This document shows, one piece after another, positions 1 to 11,813 of a stretch of 64,000 nt of DNA. The DNA is from Nakaseomyces glabratus. Taxonomy: Eukaryota; Ascomycota; Saccharomycetes; Saccharomycetales; Saccharomycetaceae. A program made the translations under genes and the position numbers. Position 1 is the stretch's first letter, and each line of letters starts with the position of its first letter. Location of the stretch: positions 62,001 through 126,000 of the forward strand of contig NC_088962.1 of the NCBI RefSeq assembly GCF_010111755.1, given 5' to 3'. The notes under the pieces are model-generated. The model did not search any database, was not told where the DNA came from, and worked only from the letters and a program-made list of their open reading frames with translations.

Positions 1-1
1 T

Positions 2-457
2 TCAATGAAAGTTTTTTTGATCGTCTATAGAAAATACCTATCTGAAATGCTTTCTGGTTACTACAATCGAATCTTAAATGAAATATACGGGTCATTTTAT
101 AATTCCGACGAAGTGATTTTTGAAATATTGGATAGCAATGTCAGTAATGAGAATATACTAATAAGAGATGAAATATTTGAGCATTGCCTGCGCTCAGTTC
201 TTACACCTTTCAGCGCTAATATGGTGGGCCGAGGTTTGAGGTATTTGTACTCTTTAGTACGAAAATGTACAACAGTCAACTATCTTGCAAATTATAGCCC
301 TGCTGAAATCCACGGTATAGCAAATATATTAGGGTTCGGATTATCTTTTGTTGCCCAAAAAGCATTCCATCTTTATTTAACAAAACTGCGAATTAAAGAG
401 ATAAAAGAACTACAGAAAGCATCTGATACTTATGAGATTGACCAACTCGATATATAG
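2..457 (+). CDS. C-terminal part of a YMR187C-like protein (5' end outside window)
   Basis: An open frame enters from the left edge (the first full codon in frame is at position 2; the first ATG is at 5) and stops at 457, giving about 151 codons. I do not recognise a domain. The predicted helices near the end (around residues 85-130) are moderately hydrophobic, and the tail is charged. The identification rests on position: the gene converges on HSC82, which is followed by RTP1, ADD37 and an SSO gene, just as S. cerevisiae YMR187C converges on HSC82 (YMR186W). YMR187C is an uncharacterised protein of about 430 residues, so this would be its C-terminal third. The ATG at 5 may simply be an internal methionine. 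The function is unknown. Confidence 0.6.
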   Translation, partial: SMKVFLIVYRKYLSEMLSGYYNRILNEIYGSFYNSDEVIFEILDSNVSNENILIRDEIFEHCLRSVLTPFSANMVGRGLRYLYSLVRKCTTVNYLANYSPAEIHGIANILGFGLSFVAQKAFHLYLTKLRIKEIKELQKASDTYEIDQLDI

Positions 458-804
458 TTCTCGGGTTATTCGATTTCAATTATCTTAGTATCGATGGTTT
501 TTTGTAAGTCTCACTTGTAAGAAATGTAATTACGATAGAAATGTTTTTATTTGATATGCAATTTTTAAGCCGGGACAATATTATATGCATAAGTTCTGAA
601 AACATTATTAGGTATGTCCAAAATATTAAGAACAGATACTAAGAATTTAAAATATTTTGCTGTATAAAAAAATTAGAAATTTACATAGATATTTAATGAA
701 CTGAATGAGAAATGAGGTTATTAAGTTGAACATATAGAAACGTAAGCATCGACCAAAAAAAAAATGGCATTTCATCTATAATAATATGGATGCTTCTATT
801 ATGC
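458..804. other. Convergent intergenic region, YMR187C-like / HSC82
   Basis: This is AT-rich sequence between two gene ends and should hold the two 3' UTRs and polyadenylation signals. It includes an A-run at 756-764. I see no gene in it. Confidence 0.6.
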
Positions 805-2979
<2,175 letters not shown>

Positions 2980-3231
2980 TTAAGTTTAATGAAATGAAAA
3001 CTTTCTCTTTTAGTTTAGTTCTTGATCGATTCGAATAAATTAAAGTGAAGTGAAGATCAGAGATTTAAAAAAATATAACAGTCCCAATCTAAAAAAAATC
3101 ACTTAGAAGAGGCAATAACAATATCTTCGAAAGTGCAGCTATTTGTTCCTGATCTGATTAGTCTAAGTGAGGAAAGAACGCAACACGCCAACAGCCAGGA
3201 ACCGGGGAAGAAGAACGACAATTCCTCATCC

Positions 3232-3239
3232 CTTTTATA
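3232..3239 (-). promoter_or_regulatory. TATA box of HSC82
   Basis: On the minus strand this reads TATAAAAG, about 310 bp upstream of the HSC82 ATG. It lies between the ATG and the heat-shock elements. If it is the functional TATA box, the transcript has a leader of roughly 200 nt or more. Confidence 0.6.
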
Positions 3240-3429
3240 CTTTTTTCCCAACTGCCCAGGTTATAGAACTTCTGTAGGTTCCATGAGCTTCCACCAGAAG
3301 AGAACGCCCTGTGCTTCCCTCCCCCCAACACTTATTTTGCAGGGCTAACAAACGCTAACAAACCGCAGTACAAAGAATAACGCAGGACCAACCTCTTGAC
3401 CAGTGTGCTTTAGTGTTCAGAAGCCGATG

Positions 3430-3452
3430 GAAGCTGGTGGAAGCTGGTGGAA
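3430..3452 (-). promoter_or_regulatory. Step-type heat-shock element (three units at 10-bp spacing)
   Basis: Three GAA units start at 3430, 3440 and 3450 in a perfect 10-bp direct repeat (AAGCTGGTGG repeated). Units in the same orientation, each separated by one skipped 5-bp module, are the 'step' arrangement recognised by yeast Hsf1. It lies about 510-530 bp upstream of the HSC82 ATG and about 190 bp upstream of its TATA box. Confidence 0.65.
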
Positions 3453-3555
3453 TCAAGTCGTAGGTCACTACTTGCTCTAACAAAAGGAAATCAAAGCAGA
3501 TTTTCACTGCGGTGTGACAGAACACTCCGTAGAAATAGACATAAAAAAGATTTGA

Positions 3556-3578
3556 GAATTTTCGTTTCTGGAAGTTTC
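3556..3578. promoter_or_regulatory. Canonical heat-shock element cluster upstream of HSC82
   Basis: Five modules sit in strict 5-bp register: GAA at 3556, TTC at 3561, TTC at 3566, GAA at 3571 and TTC at 3576. The last three form a perfect three-unit TTCnnGAAnnTTC element, the classical Hsf1 trimer site. The RTP1 coding region ends about 130 bp further on, so the site belongs to the HSC82 promoter. Confidence 0.75.
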
Positions 3579-3707
3579 TGCGCAGAACGATTAATTACAT
3601 TTGGGTGTGCATGTGCATTACGTGTGTGGGTATATACTATATAGTGTGTGATAATAGCAGAGACTTGGGCTTTTGGCTATATACCTTGATGTTCGTATCT
3701 CTTTAGT

Positions 3708-6700
3708 CTATAGTTGTGTAAATGCGGATAGCTCCTCGACGATGGTGGAGCATTGTTGATGGACCAAGTAGTCGTTGTCATGTAGCTTCAAGTAGTCCAG
3801 TGTGGCTGTCAGTTTCTCGACTGTGTAAGGCTCCGGTAATGTAACGTGCATTTCTTGATCTGAGTCGCCGAGCTTGGAGATGAGGTAGTCGTGGACAAGG
3901 TGTATTGCGGCTCTTCGTAGGATGCTCTTGGGCTCACTGGTCTCCAATTGCAGTACACCGAAGACACAGTCGAAGATGTCTCGCATCCTGGAATCAGTGA
4001 TGGCGTCGACGTTGCTCTTGATACAAATACCTAAGATAGACAAAGCTGACATCCGTAAACGATCATCCACTGCTCTTGCGGTCGATGAATTGACTCTGAT
4101 CTTTTCCAGACAGAGGTCGACCAATCGGCTCATCTGAGGCTCAGTCACAAGTTCATTCCTCACTTGCACGTAATTGATGAAAACTTCTCCCAGACGTAGA
4201 CATAGGTCCAATTTTGTTCTGCGTGATTGATATTTATCAAATAATTGTTCCAGTGTTTTACCACTGCTATCAACCTCTATCAAATATGTCAAGCCCTTTA
4301 TCACATTCAAGTACAAGAAGGGATCTTCATTGCTCAAAAATTCTAAGTGAATATTAACAACTTTCTCTATTGTTATCACTTTGGTATGTTGCAGTACCAG
4401 GTTTCGCAGCTCTGCTAGACCATGTGCCCGAATAGGTACCAAGGGATCAGCAAGACTTGCAATCGCTTTAGTCATTCTTTCTTCGTCGTTTTCTTTATTC
4501 GAATTCTGGGCTGCACCATTTGAACCTTTATACATTAAGACCTCCCGTAATTGTTTCTTTATATCTTCATAATCGTTAGGAAATGCTGCTTCTAGTTTAT
4601 TCAACAGGCGTTCAATAGTAGGGCGGAATTGGTGCAACGTTTCGACCGAACAATCACCAATCACAGACTCTAATAGAGCAATAACGATGTCAATGGCGTT
4701 ATCTGAGAAATTTGTCAATTCATTCTCAATGTTGTCAGGTTTTTCATGCTGCTGATCACCGTTTGGTTGTTCCTCATCATCACTATCCTCATCATCTGAA
4801 TCCCTGACTGAAGATATTACACCCTCTATTTTTGTTACTTTATCGCCATCATCAAGAATATCAAATAACTCAGCAACAACAATCAAAATATCTGCGACAC
4901 TACTAATAATTTCCGATCTAAACTCTTTAATAATGTGCTGTGAGAGTTTTAAATTGACCAACGCTAAAAGATTACTTGTTGTGGCGTCATTCACTGTTTC
5001 ACTAAGGAAAGACAATTGCTGGCTCTTCTGACTCTTTACAGCCGTGTCCTCAATCCATTTCTTAAAGACGTGAAGGAATACTGAACGAGTTTGTTTAGGA
5101 TCATCGATAATTCTCAGCAATTCAATGAATAGATCACAAACCTTATCCATATCTTTAAATAAAGTGGTTAATTCCTCAGTTTTATAGTCATTCGATGTTG
5201 CATACGCCAAATCTTTATCTAAATCATTCCTCTTGACTTCAATCAAAGGCAATCCTGATTTAATATCAATAGAAAACCTCCATTTTTCATGCTCATAATT
5301 CAGTATATTCTGACATATTTGGTTCAGTATAGTAGTCTCAGAGTCAAAAACCAGCAGAAAAGTCTTCATTAAGGAAAGAATAACATTACAATACTCCTGT
5401 ATATCCAACTGCTCGTTTTTGCCAGACTCTTCTATTCTAATATCTTTTGAAGCGCCTTTTGATTTCAAAAATACTGCATATACCCACAAATACTGAAAGA
5501 ATGAGATATCTGTTTTCTCACTTGATATAGTATTTCTTGAAGCAAAATCCATTAATAGTTCCTTAGATGTGTTTTTGGATAAAGACAATATAACATTAAT
5601 ACAATCGTTAAGCTCCTTGTATGTATACTCTGTGGCTGAATCGTTAAAGAAAATATTGTATACTCTTTGAAAGAGGAAATCCTGAACTATACGCTTATTC
5701 TTGAAATAAAATTCGGTAATCACGCCATTAATCCCACTAACCAATAAGGGCCTATTAATAAAGCTCATACAATCGTATATTTGATTAAACAGGTTTTTCA
5801 GATAGTCAATATTCCGTATCGTCTTTGGTCTGGTCAATAATATTTGATTTAATCTGGAGAATTTCTCGATGTCTATTTGTTCCTGTTCCCTAACACCTAA
5901 TATGAAGTCAACTAGGGTAATTAAACCATTATTCTCCCGCCTATAAGTTAAAGTGGATAATCTGACAAGGAATATAGACTTTAGCTTATGATTTGCTATA
6001 GTCTGAGAATAATTATTGTAAAGCTCAAACAGTGAGTATGTCTCCTGTAAGTTTTCTATATCTTCAACAGTACATTCTAAGGTGTAGTTTTTCATGTCTA
6101 TTAAATAAGTTGCTGCCAAAAATATATTACTGTACATTACACCATTTAACAACACTATCGAAATGTAATTCTTTTGCCCATCTATGGAATATTTCTTCAA
6201 CATGATTTCCAAAACCCGATTTACAATTACACTAAGTTCGTCATCATCTATACTTTCAACCCCAGAGATAGTAAATTTCTTTTCTATTTGATTCCGGCTG
6301 AACTTACTGGCTAACTTTTCATTAAGAGGAATTCTACAGTCACTTGGAAGATATGCATCTATACCATGGACAATGAGTAAATTTATCAAATCGTCTAAAT
6401 ATTTCATATCATTTAGTGAAATAGGTATGACATCTTTCTGTACATCAATATGTTTACTATTTGACTGTAATATGTTATGAATTTCCTGTAATTGCTCAAT
6501 AAGATATGCAACAAATAACTTCTGACTACCAAATCCCAAATATTCAAATAACTGCGGGCTCTCTCCTTCATCGTCAAACTTTCTAAGTTTGTCTATCAAA
6601 TTATTTTCCAGTTTACTGAAAAACGTATCGATTGGCGTATCATTTGTAAAATCAGGTCCTCGGTCAAGTAGTGCTGCTATTGATTGCTTAGTATTATTAT

Positions 6701-6731
6701 GTTGGACCATATTATCTTGTGCAGAGCTCAT
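3708..6731 (-). CDS. RTP1: RTP1, RNA polymerase II nuclear import factor (HEAT-repeat protein)
   Basis: This 1007-residue, helix-rich protein matches S. cerevisiae Rtp1 (YMR185W, about 980 residues; human homologue TANGO6). Rtp1 is needed for assembly and nuclear import of RNA polymerase II and interacts with nucleoporins and polymerase subunits. I see no catalytic motif. The C-terminal third shows HEAT-like helical repeats, for example around SLADPLVPIRAHGLAELRNL. An acidic Asp/Glu-rich insert lies near residues 640-665 (SDDEDSDDEEQ). The start ATG at 6731 gives the full expected N terminus. It lies immediately upstream of HSC82 on the same strand, as in S. cerevisiae, and this synteny is the strongest support. 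Confidence 0.9.
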   Translation of the reverse strand: MSSAQDNMVQHNNTKQSIAALLDRGPDFTNDTPIDTFFSKLENNLIDKLRKFDDEGESPQLFEYLGFGSQKLFVAYLIEQLQEIHNILQSNSKHIDVQKDVIPISLNDMKYLDDLINLLIVHGIDAYLPSDCRIPLNEKLASKFSRNQIEKKFTISGVESIDDDELSVIVNRVLEIMLKKYSIDGQKNYISIVLLNGVMYSNIFLAATYLIDMKNYTLECTVEDIENLQETYSLFELYNNYSQTIANHKLKSIFLVRLSTLTYRRENNGLITLVDFILGVREQEQIDIEKFSRLNQILLTRPKTIRNIDYLKNLFNQIYDCMSFINRPLLVSGINGVITEFYFKNKRIVQDFLFQRVYNIFFNDSATEYTYKELNDCINVILSLSKNTSKELLMDFASRNTISSEKTDISFFQYLWVYAVFLKSKGASKDIRIEESGKNEQLDIQEYCNVILSLMKTFLLVFDSETTILNQICQNILNYEHEKWRFSIDIKSGLPLIEVKRNDLDKDLAYATSNDYKTEELTTLFKDMDKVCDLFIELLRIIDDPKQTRSVFLHVFKKWIEDTAVKSQKSQQLSFLSETVNDATTSNLLALVNLKLSQHIIKEFRSEIISSVADILIVVAELFDILDDGDKVTKIEGVISSVRDSDDEDSDDEEQPNGDQQHEKPDNIENELTNFSDNAIDIVIALLESVIGDCSVETLHQFRPTIERLLNKLEAAFPNDYEDIKKQLREVLMYKGSNGAAQNSNKENDEERMTKAIASLADPLVPIRAHGLAELRNLVLQHTKVITIEKVVNIHLEFLSNEDPFLYLNVIKGLTYLIEVDSSGKTLEQLFDKYQSRRTKLDLCLRLGEVFINYVQVRNELVTEPQMSRLVDLCLEKIRVNSSTARAVDDRLRMSALSILGICIKSNVDAITDSRMRDIFDCVFGVLQLETSEPKSILRRAAIHLVHDYLISKLGDSDQEMHVTLPEPYTVEKLTATLDYLKLHDNDYLVHQQCSTIVEELSAFTQL

Positions 6732-7453
6732 ATCCTATAACAAAAGCAGCTAAGCACGCCAATACCAAATGTTCTGTCTGCCGTTATGCAGTTTCTACTA
6801 AACCGAAGAAATACATATCCGTCAGCTCAAAAGAATTTGCCAAAAGAACAATGCAGAGTCTACTCTATATAAGTTACACTGCCATACCTAACATGGTCAC
6901 TGTTCCCTCATCGCTCTTTTTCTTCTTTAGAAAATTCCGCTTTTAGCCGTTCTACTAGTGATTTGTAGAACAATAGCAAGCATCAGAGATAGGTATATAC
7001 AATAGTATGTCGAACGAGGTACTAGATTTTAGCATAATGAGTAAAATTTTAAAAAATCACATCAAAGATATAATGTAATTATACTATAAAACTACACAGA
7101 GCCGCCTTATGTTATGGACAATATTACATAATCAGTGCAGATTACTATTGCGTACAGAAGATAAAATGTAACATTTGAATCCTGGTATGTCCCGACTTAT
7201 CTACCCCAATGCTACTATTATATACTTGATTTAACTGATGATTGCTGCCAATACTCCTATAGAAAGAATTTAGAATCTCAAAAATAAAAAAAAAAAGATA
7301 ACTAAATATACATGTTTAGTGTGAATCAAAATATAAGAAGAAAAGAACACGCCAAAATTTGCGATTAAAATTGTTATATGTCATTAATGTAAATATTAAA
7401 TACAAAATACTTGTCTACAAGCTGAACAAAATTGATACGGTAGTATAGAGATA
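6732..7453. other. RTP1 promoter / ADD37 3' flank
   Basis: This AT-rich spacer lies between two genes on the minus strand and serves as the RTP1 upstream region and the ADD37 3' UTR. I see no further gene or RNA. Confidence 0.5.
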
Positions 7454-8125
7454 TCAGCAACAGCTGGCATTATCAAAAATCTTATGAAAGGCTGGACACC
7501 AGCTATTGATTGTTGTATCAGATGTCATACCTCGAAGTAGTATTTTCTGAGCGAATTCCTTATTTTTTGAAGATTCTAGCTCGCTAAAAAATCTAGATAG
7601 GAATATTCTCACTTTATCATTTTTTAAACTCTCCTCTAAATTGCTATCGATTTTGCCCTTGTAATATTCATATTCTTTATTTGATAACTTTGACTCAGCA
7701 TTCAATATATTAGCCACTTTTTTCATCAATTCATTCTCATCTAATAGTGACACATTGTCTAAGGTTGACATGCTAGATGACCTCGATTGAAGAGGTGTTG
7801 GCGAGTCACACATTAACGATGATACCGATGAAGATGTAGATCTCCGTCCTATTGGCGGAGGCGGTACTGCACTCGCTTTGGCTAACCTTGACTTTGGTAA
7901 ATTTAACACGTCATCATCTTTGCTTGCTGATTCTGAAGAAACACCCTCGTTTATTTTACTTGATTGAGTATCAGTATTCACACTAACAGGGATACGCCTT
8001 GGTCTTGTTTTCTTGGCTGCTTTTACCGCTGGCATAACGAAAAGAGATTCAGGACAATCGTTGTAGCCAACGACATCGTTCTCTGAACAATTCTGATAAC
8101 TTCTGACAGGCATAGTGTTCGTCAT
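7454..8125 (-). CDS. ADD37: ADD37-like protein (ER-associated degradation, role poorly known)
   Basis: This 223-residue protein has a Ser-rich, basic, probably disordered N-terminal half, including a Pro-rich PPPPIGRR segment, and a helical C-terminal half (about 125-215) around LMKKVANILNAESKLSNKEY and FLSRFFSELESSKNKEF. Position identifies it: next to RTP1, same strand, and divergent from an SSO gene, exactly like S. cerevisiae ADD37 (YMR184W, 198 residues). Add37 is linked to ER-associated protein degradation, with no known biochemical activity. A second in-frame ATG four codons downstream is an alternative start. Three cysteines lie within the last 15 residues, ending in a CC pair that could be prenylated or palmitoylated; that is inference only. 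Confidence 0.75.
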   Translation of the reverse strand: MTNTMPVRSYQNCSENDVVGYNDCPESLFVMPAVKAAKKTRPRRIPVSVNTDTQSSKINEGVSSESASKDDDVLNLPKSRLAKASAVPPPPIGRRSTSSSVSSLMCDSPTPLQSRSSSMSTLDNVSLLDENELMKKVANILNAESKLSNKEYEYYKGKIDSNLEESLKNDKVRIFLSRFFSELESSKNKEFAQKILLRGMTSDTTINSWCPAFHKIFDNASCC

Positions 8126-11018
8126 CGCGATTATGTTATAGACTTGCTTTATTTTCGTATTCTGAATGGCCCCAATTTACTATCTTATTATTGTGTTTTT
8201 CAGTATGCTTTTTTTATAATTTCAAATGCTGATAGTATTTTCTTGAAGTTATCTGATCCACTTTATGAGCTATATTGGAAAGCACCTTAAAAAAAGACAA
8301 CAATAAAATATAATCCCAGCTTTAAATGTTTAGATCCGATCAGTTCAATAAGATTGTAAGATAGTTCAGATCTTGCTTTCTTTATATGATGTTTGTTTCT
8401 TTAGTTGGATTCTGGATAGTTCACGGGGATGTTTCACAAATGTCGATCAATGGGACGGCTACGCCGTATTACTCTAAATAGTAACCAACCGAAATAATAT
8501 CAGACAGACAAACTGCTTCTGCTTGATACTGATAACAAAGTGGGATATACTACCTGCAATGTGGGATCACAACTGTGAGTAACACGAAGTCTCGAGGATC
8601 AAAAACTCGTTTGGATTTAAGCTGCTTTTCTTATGCAGGTTCCAGTTCTACGGGCTTTTAATGAACTGAAGAAAACGTATAATTTTCAGCACAATGCGAT
8701 ACGTTGAATTGCAACTCTTAGAACCTTATATAGTGCAGAGTTCCTTTAATGACACCAAGGAGCTAAATTCAACGTTTCAAGCTCTTGTGATTATCAACCA
8801 GTCAATGTTGAGGACCTTTATTTTTGGTTTCTCAAAATGATATAATAACAAAATTGCCTGTATGGTTGCTTATATAGTTTCTGGTAAAACTAATAACGGA
8901 AAATAACTGTGTATTGTTTTAAAAAGTCTTATGCTCCTTTGATGGCTGTTTGTATTTTTATTATAAGTTCGTAATCCGCTTGATACTACGTATCAGGATA
9001 AAAATAGAAATTTGAATTGCCTTAGCGTATTAGGTGTTTCTCAGCTTGCTGTAAAAGATATATTAAGTCCTAAAAGGGGAACCGCAAAAGTATTAAACTC
9101 TCAATTAGGATATGTAGCTATGAGTATTATATGAAGTTTGTCTTAGTTGCAAATTTTTAAAATAGCCAACACAACCTTACTATCGAACGCAAAATAAAAG
9201 ATACTGGAAAAGCAAACGACATAGAAAGTGTACACCCTGGCAATTACAAAATCAAGACATTGGGATAAAGCTTTTCTACACAAATTATTTTTCTTTATAT
9301 AACAGAGAAATGCAAATTAAGAGGGGTCCCTAATTTATCGAGTTGTTCATAAATTTAATGTCAACAATTGCACACACGCGCAATATCATAGATGAGGTAA
9401 CCTTCCTGGTTCTTCTATTCTCTCTAGTTTTATAAGCAAATCCCTTAAACATGCACTAATAACTGGGAGTAAAGTATTATCCTCTGCACTAGGATAGTGA
9501 CAATTATCGGGCCCTATCCCCATTGAACGCACTTCGGTATTGGCTAAAAGAAAGCACAAGACTTATTCACCAATTCATACAAAACATCCGAAATTTGACT
9601 GGTGTCCCCAGTAGACACCCGCACTCCTACATATACAAAATGTATCATCCAATTGCAACATACATATCCTTGCCTCTGATGGTGAGGGAGAGAGTCTATC
9701 TTGCAAAGTATGGAGCCTTATAGGAGCTTGCGGCCTAACCCAGATTTAGGACTTACTCTCAGTTGCACTCTCCTCTCACTGACACCTCATCTTCTTAGTG
9801 CCTGCCCTACGCACTGAACCTCGTCAGCCTACGTATACTTTCCTCAAGAGACGAAAAAGGATCTTCCAGCCTGTTCCTCAAGGATTTTCAGTCTGTGAAG
9901 CTACGTAAGCCGATCTTATTTGAAAAAAATCATATGCAAGGAAGAACCTGTAGGACACGATAAGTTGATCTTTCTGCTGCTTTTATCCTGGGGGCAAAAG
10001 AAAAGAAGTGAAATAGCTTATATTAGAATTCTATTCTTAGAAACAGAAACCATGTGAAAAACAGGTTAGTTTTAGTTGCTCCAATATTAAATATAGTCAC
10101 ATATGTAGCAGTTTATGCTACCGTCGGCATGAATCGGCATACCTTGTTCTTTGTTAGTTTTTAAAGTATCTGTGCAATTGTAGTAAGACATGATGATATT
10201 GTTAGTGAAATGAATCAAGGCAATTTATATAACACTACAGAATCTCGGCATTCGTAAACCTTCGTTAGTAGTCGCGGCTGAAATTACAATTAGCTGTTCA
10301 ATAAATATTACCACTTCAATTTTTACCATTAGTGGATGTATGCCAAAATAAAGGAACCATTGGTGTAAAGCCCCATTAATTTGCATTAAGGCAAGAATAT
10401 GCATAAAGATTTCATAAAACATCATATAACATGGAAACTGAAAAGAACTAGAACTACTGGTGGAGGGTGTATAGTTTTTGAGGTGTTTTCTCCCAAGCAA
10501 TATGCCAGTTTGAAAGAAACATAAAAAAACTTTAGGTGTCCTTACTATTAAAAACATATCATGACACAACTATAATACAACTGAGTTGCAATTATTAATC
10601 CTCCCATAGTAGCTATCTCTCTGTTTTCAATATAACTATATAGATAGCATTTAATTCCCAATGAGTATCTCACGCACATACTATTACTATCAATTTCTTG
10701 AAGTTTGTGACTCAAAAAACATGACTACAATAGATGAATAATTTCTGCCACAAACAAAATCCCAAGACCTTAGGGAAGTAATGTTGGGTATCTAACGTTC
10801 AAAATCTCAAATACTATGCTTTTGTGTCTCTACACCAAGTGAAGAACTCCTGATGCTTGTTAGTGATGCATTGCTTCCTAGGAATGATATGCACATATCA
10901 GTACCTATGAAAATGACTTCTGTGGTACCCAATTCCTGATATGATCCTCAAATACCTTCTCTTTAACATTACATATTATCAGCAGTAATAATACAGCTAG
11001 GGTAAGTATACAACCACT
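8126..11018. other. Long gene-free region between ADD37 and the syntaxin gene
   Basis: This is a 2.9 kb divergent spacer. I found no ATG-initiated frame that looks protein-like. A pyrimidine-rich, more GC-rich stretch lies at about 9600-9850; within it 9615-9627 matches 12 of 13 positions of the Rap1 consensus. A TGACTCA (Gcn4-type) heptamer is at 10708-10714, about 300 bp upstream of the syntaxin ATG. Nothing else is recognisable. Confidence 0.5.
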
Positions 11019-11813
11019 ATGTCACAAGAATACCAAGCCATACTATCTGATGTACAAAATATACAAACACAGTTAAGAATATATGACCAGCTGTTACAGA
11101 ATATATCTAATTTACATAATGTAATATATTCACAAATTGATGAAAACTCTGAAGTAAATAAAGGCAAATTAGATAACTTAGCGGCAGAAATTGCAAAATT
11201 ACAACAAGGAGTTGCAAATAAAATCAAACAACTGAGCACAAAAATTAAATTTCATGACAATGAACACTATGTCCATTATAGTGCCATAAGGGATCAATTT
11301 CTCTCTTTAATTAGAAAACAGAGACTAATAGAATATAACTGGAAATTGTCCTGCAGAAATGAAGTCAAGAGACAGATTGATTTAATGAGCCTCGATTTAT
11401 CAGACGCTCAGATCGATGATTACTTAGCAGACCCAGAAAACGAAATATATCAGAGCATTTTTAAAAGATATTTGTTGAGCAATGAAGATGCAAAAATGGC
11501 TCTGAATGAAGTTGAGCACAGGATGAAAGAAATTAAGAATCTTGAGAAGCGAATGAATGATTTGGCAATCTTATTCAAAGAAATGGAGGAGCTCGTTGTT
11601 CAACAAGAAGAGCCAATAGACAAAATAGACACCAATGTTGAGAAAGTGGTAGTCGATCTTGAATCTGGTATAACGCATACTGAACAAGCAATTCATATCG
11701 CGGAACAGAAGAGGAAAAACAAGAAACTGCTAATATCAATTATCTTTTACGTTTGTGCTATACTGCTCCTGTCAATCTTTGTTGCAGTAATAGTCACAGT
11801 CAGTCTTCATTGA
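11019..11813 (+). CDS. SSO2: Diverged Sso1/Sso2-type plasma-membrane syntaxin (Qa-SNARE)
   Basis: This encodes a 264-residue tail-anchored syntaxin. The N-terminal 150 residues form the helical Habc-type region. The SNARE motif (about 165-230) keeps heptad packing, and the zero-layer glutamine is Gln196 in EELVVQQEEPID. A single membrane anchor occupies about 237-264, preceded by the basic juxtamembrane run QKRKNKK. It lies beside ADD37 and before RGM1/USV1, as SSO2 (YMR183C) does in S. cerevisiae. Sso proteins drive exocytic fusion with Sec9 and Snc1/2. The protein is about 30 residues shorter than Sso1/2, lacks their N-terminal extension, and looks far more diverged than neighbouring genes. 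It may be a specialised paralogue, for example in sporulation or spore membrane, with another SSO gene elsewhere doing the main work. The family call is firm; the exact role is inferred. Confidence 0.8.
   Translation: MSQEYQAILSDVQNIQTQLRIYDQLLQNISNLHNVIYSQIDENSEVNKGKLDNLAAEIAKLQQGVANKIKQLSTKIKFHDNEHYVHYSAIRDQFLSLIRKQRLIEYNWKLSCRNEVKRQIDLMSLDLSDAQIDDYLADPENEIYQSIFKRYLLSNEDAKMALNEVEHRMKEIKNLEKRMNDLAILFKEMEELVVQQEEPIDKIDTNVEKVVVDLESGITHTEQAIHIAEQKRKNKKLLISIIFYVCAILLLSIFVAVIVTVSLH

Noticed and set aside
10225..10569. 114-codon minus-strand frame between ADD37 and the syntaxin gene
   Set aside because: It starts at TTG. From the first ATG the sequence is hydrophobic low-information protein with a poly-Ser patch and no recognised family.
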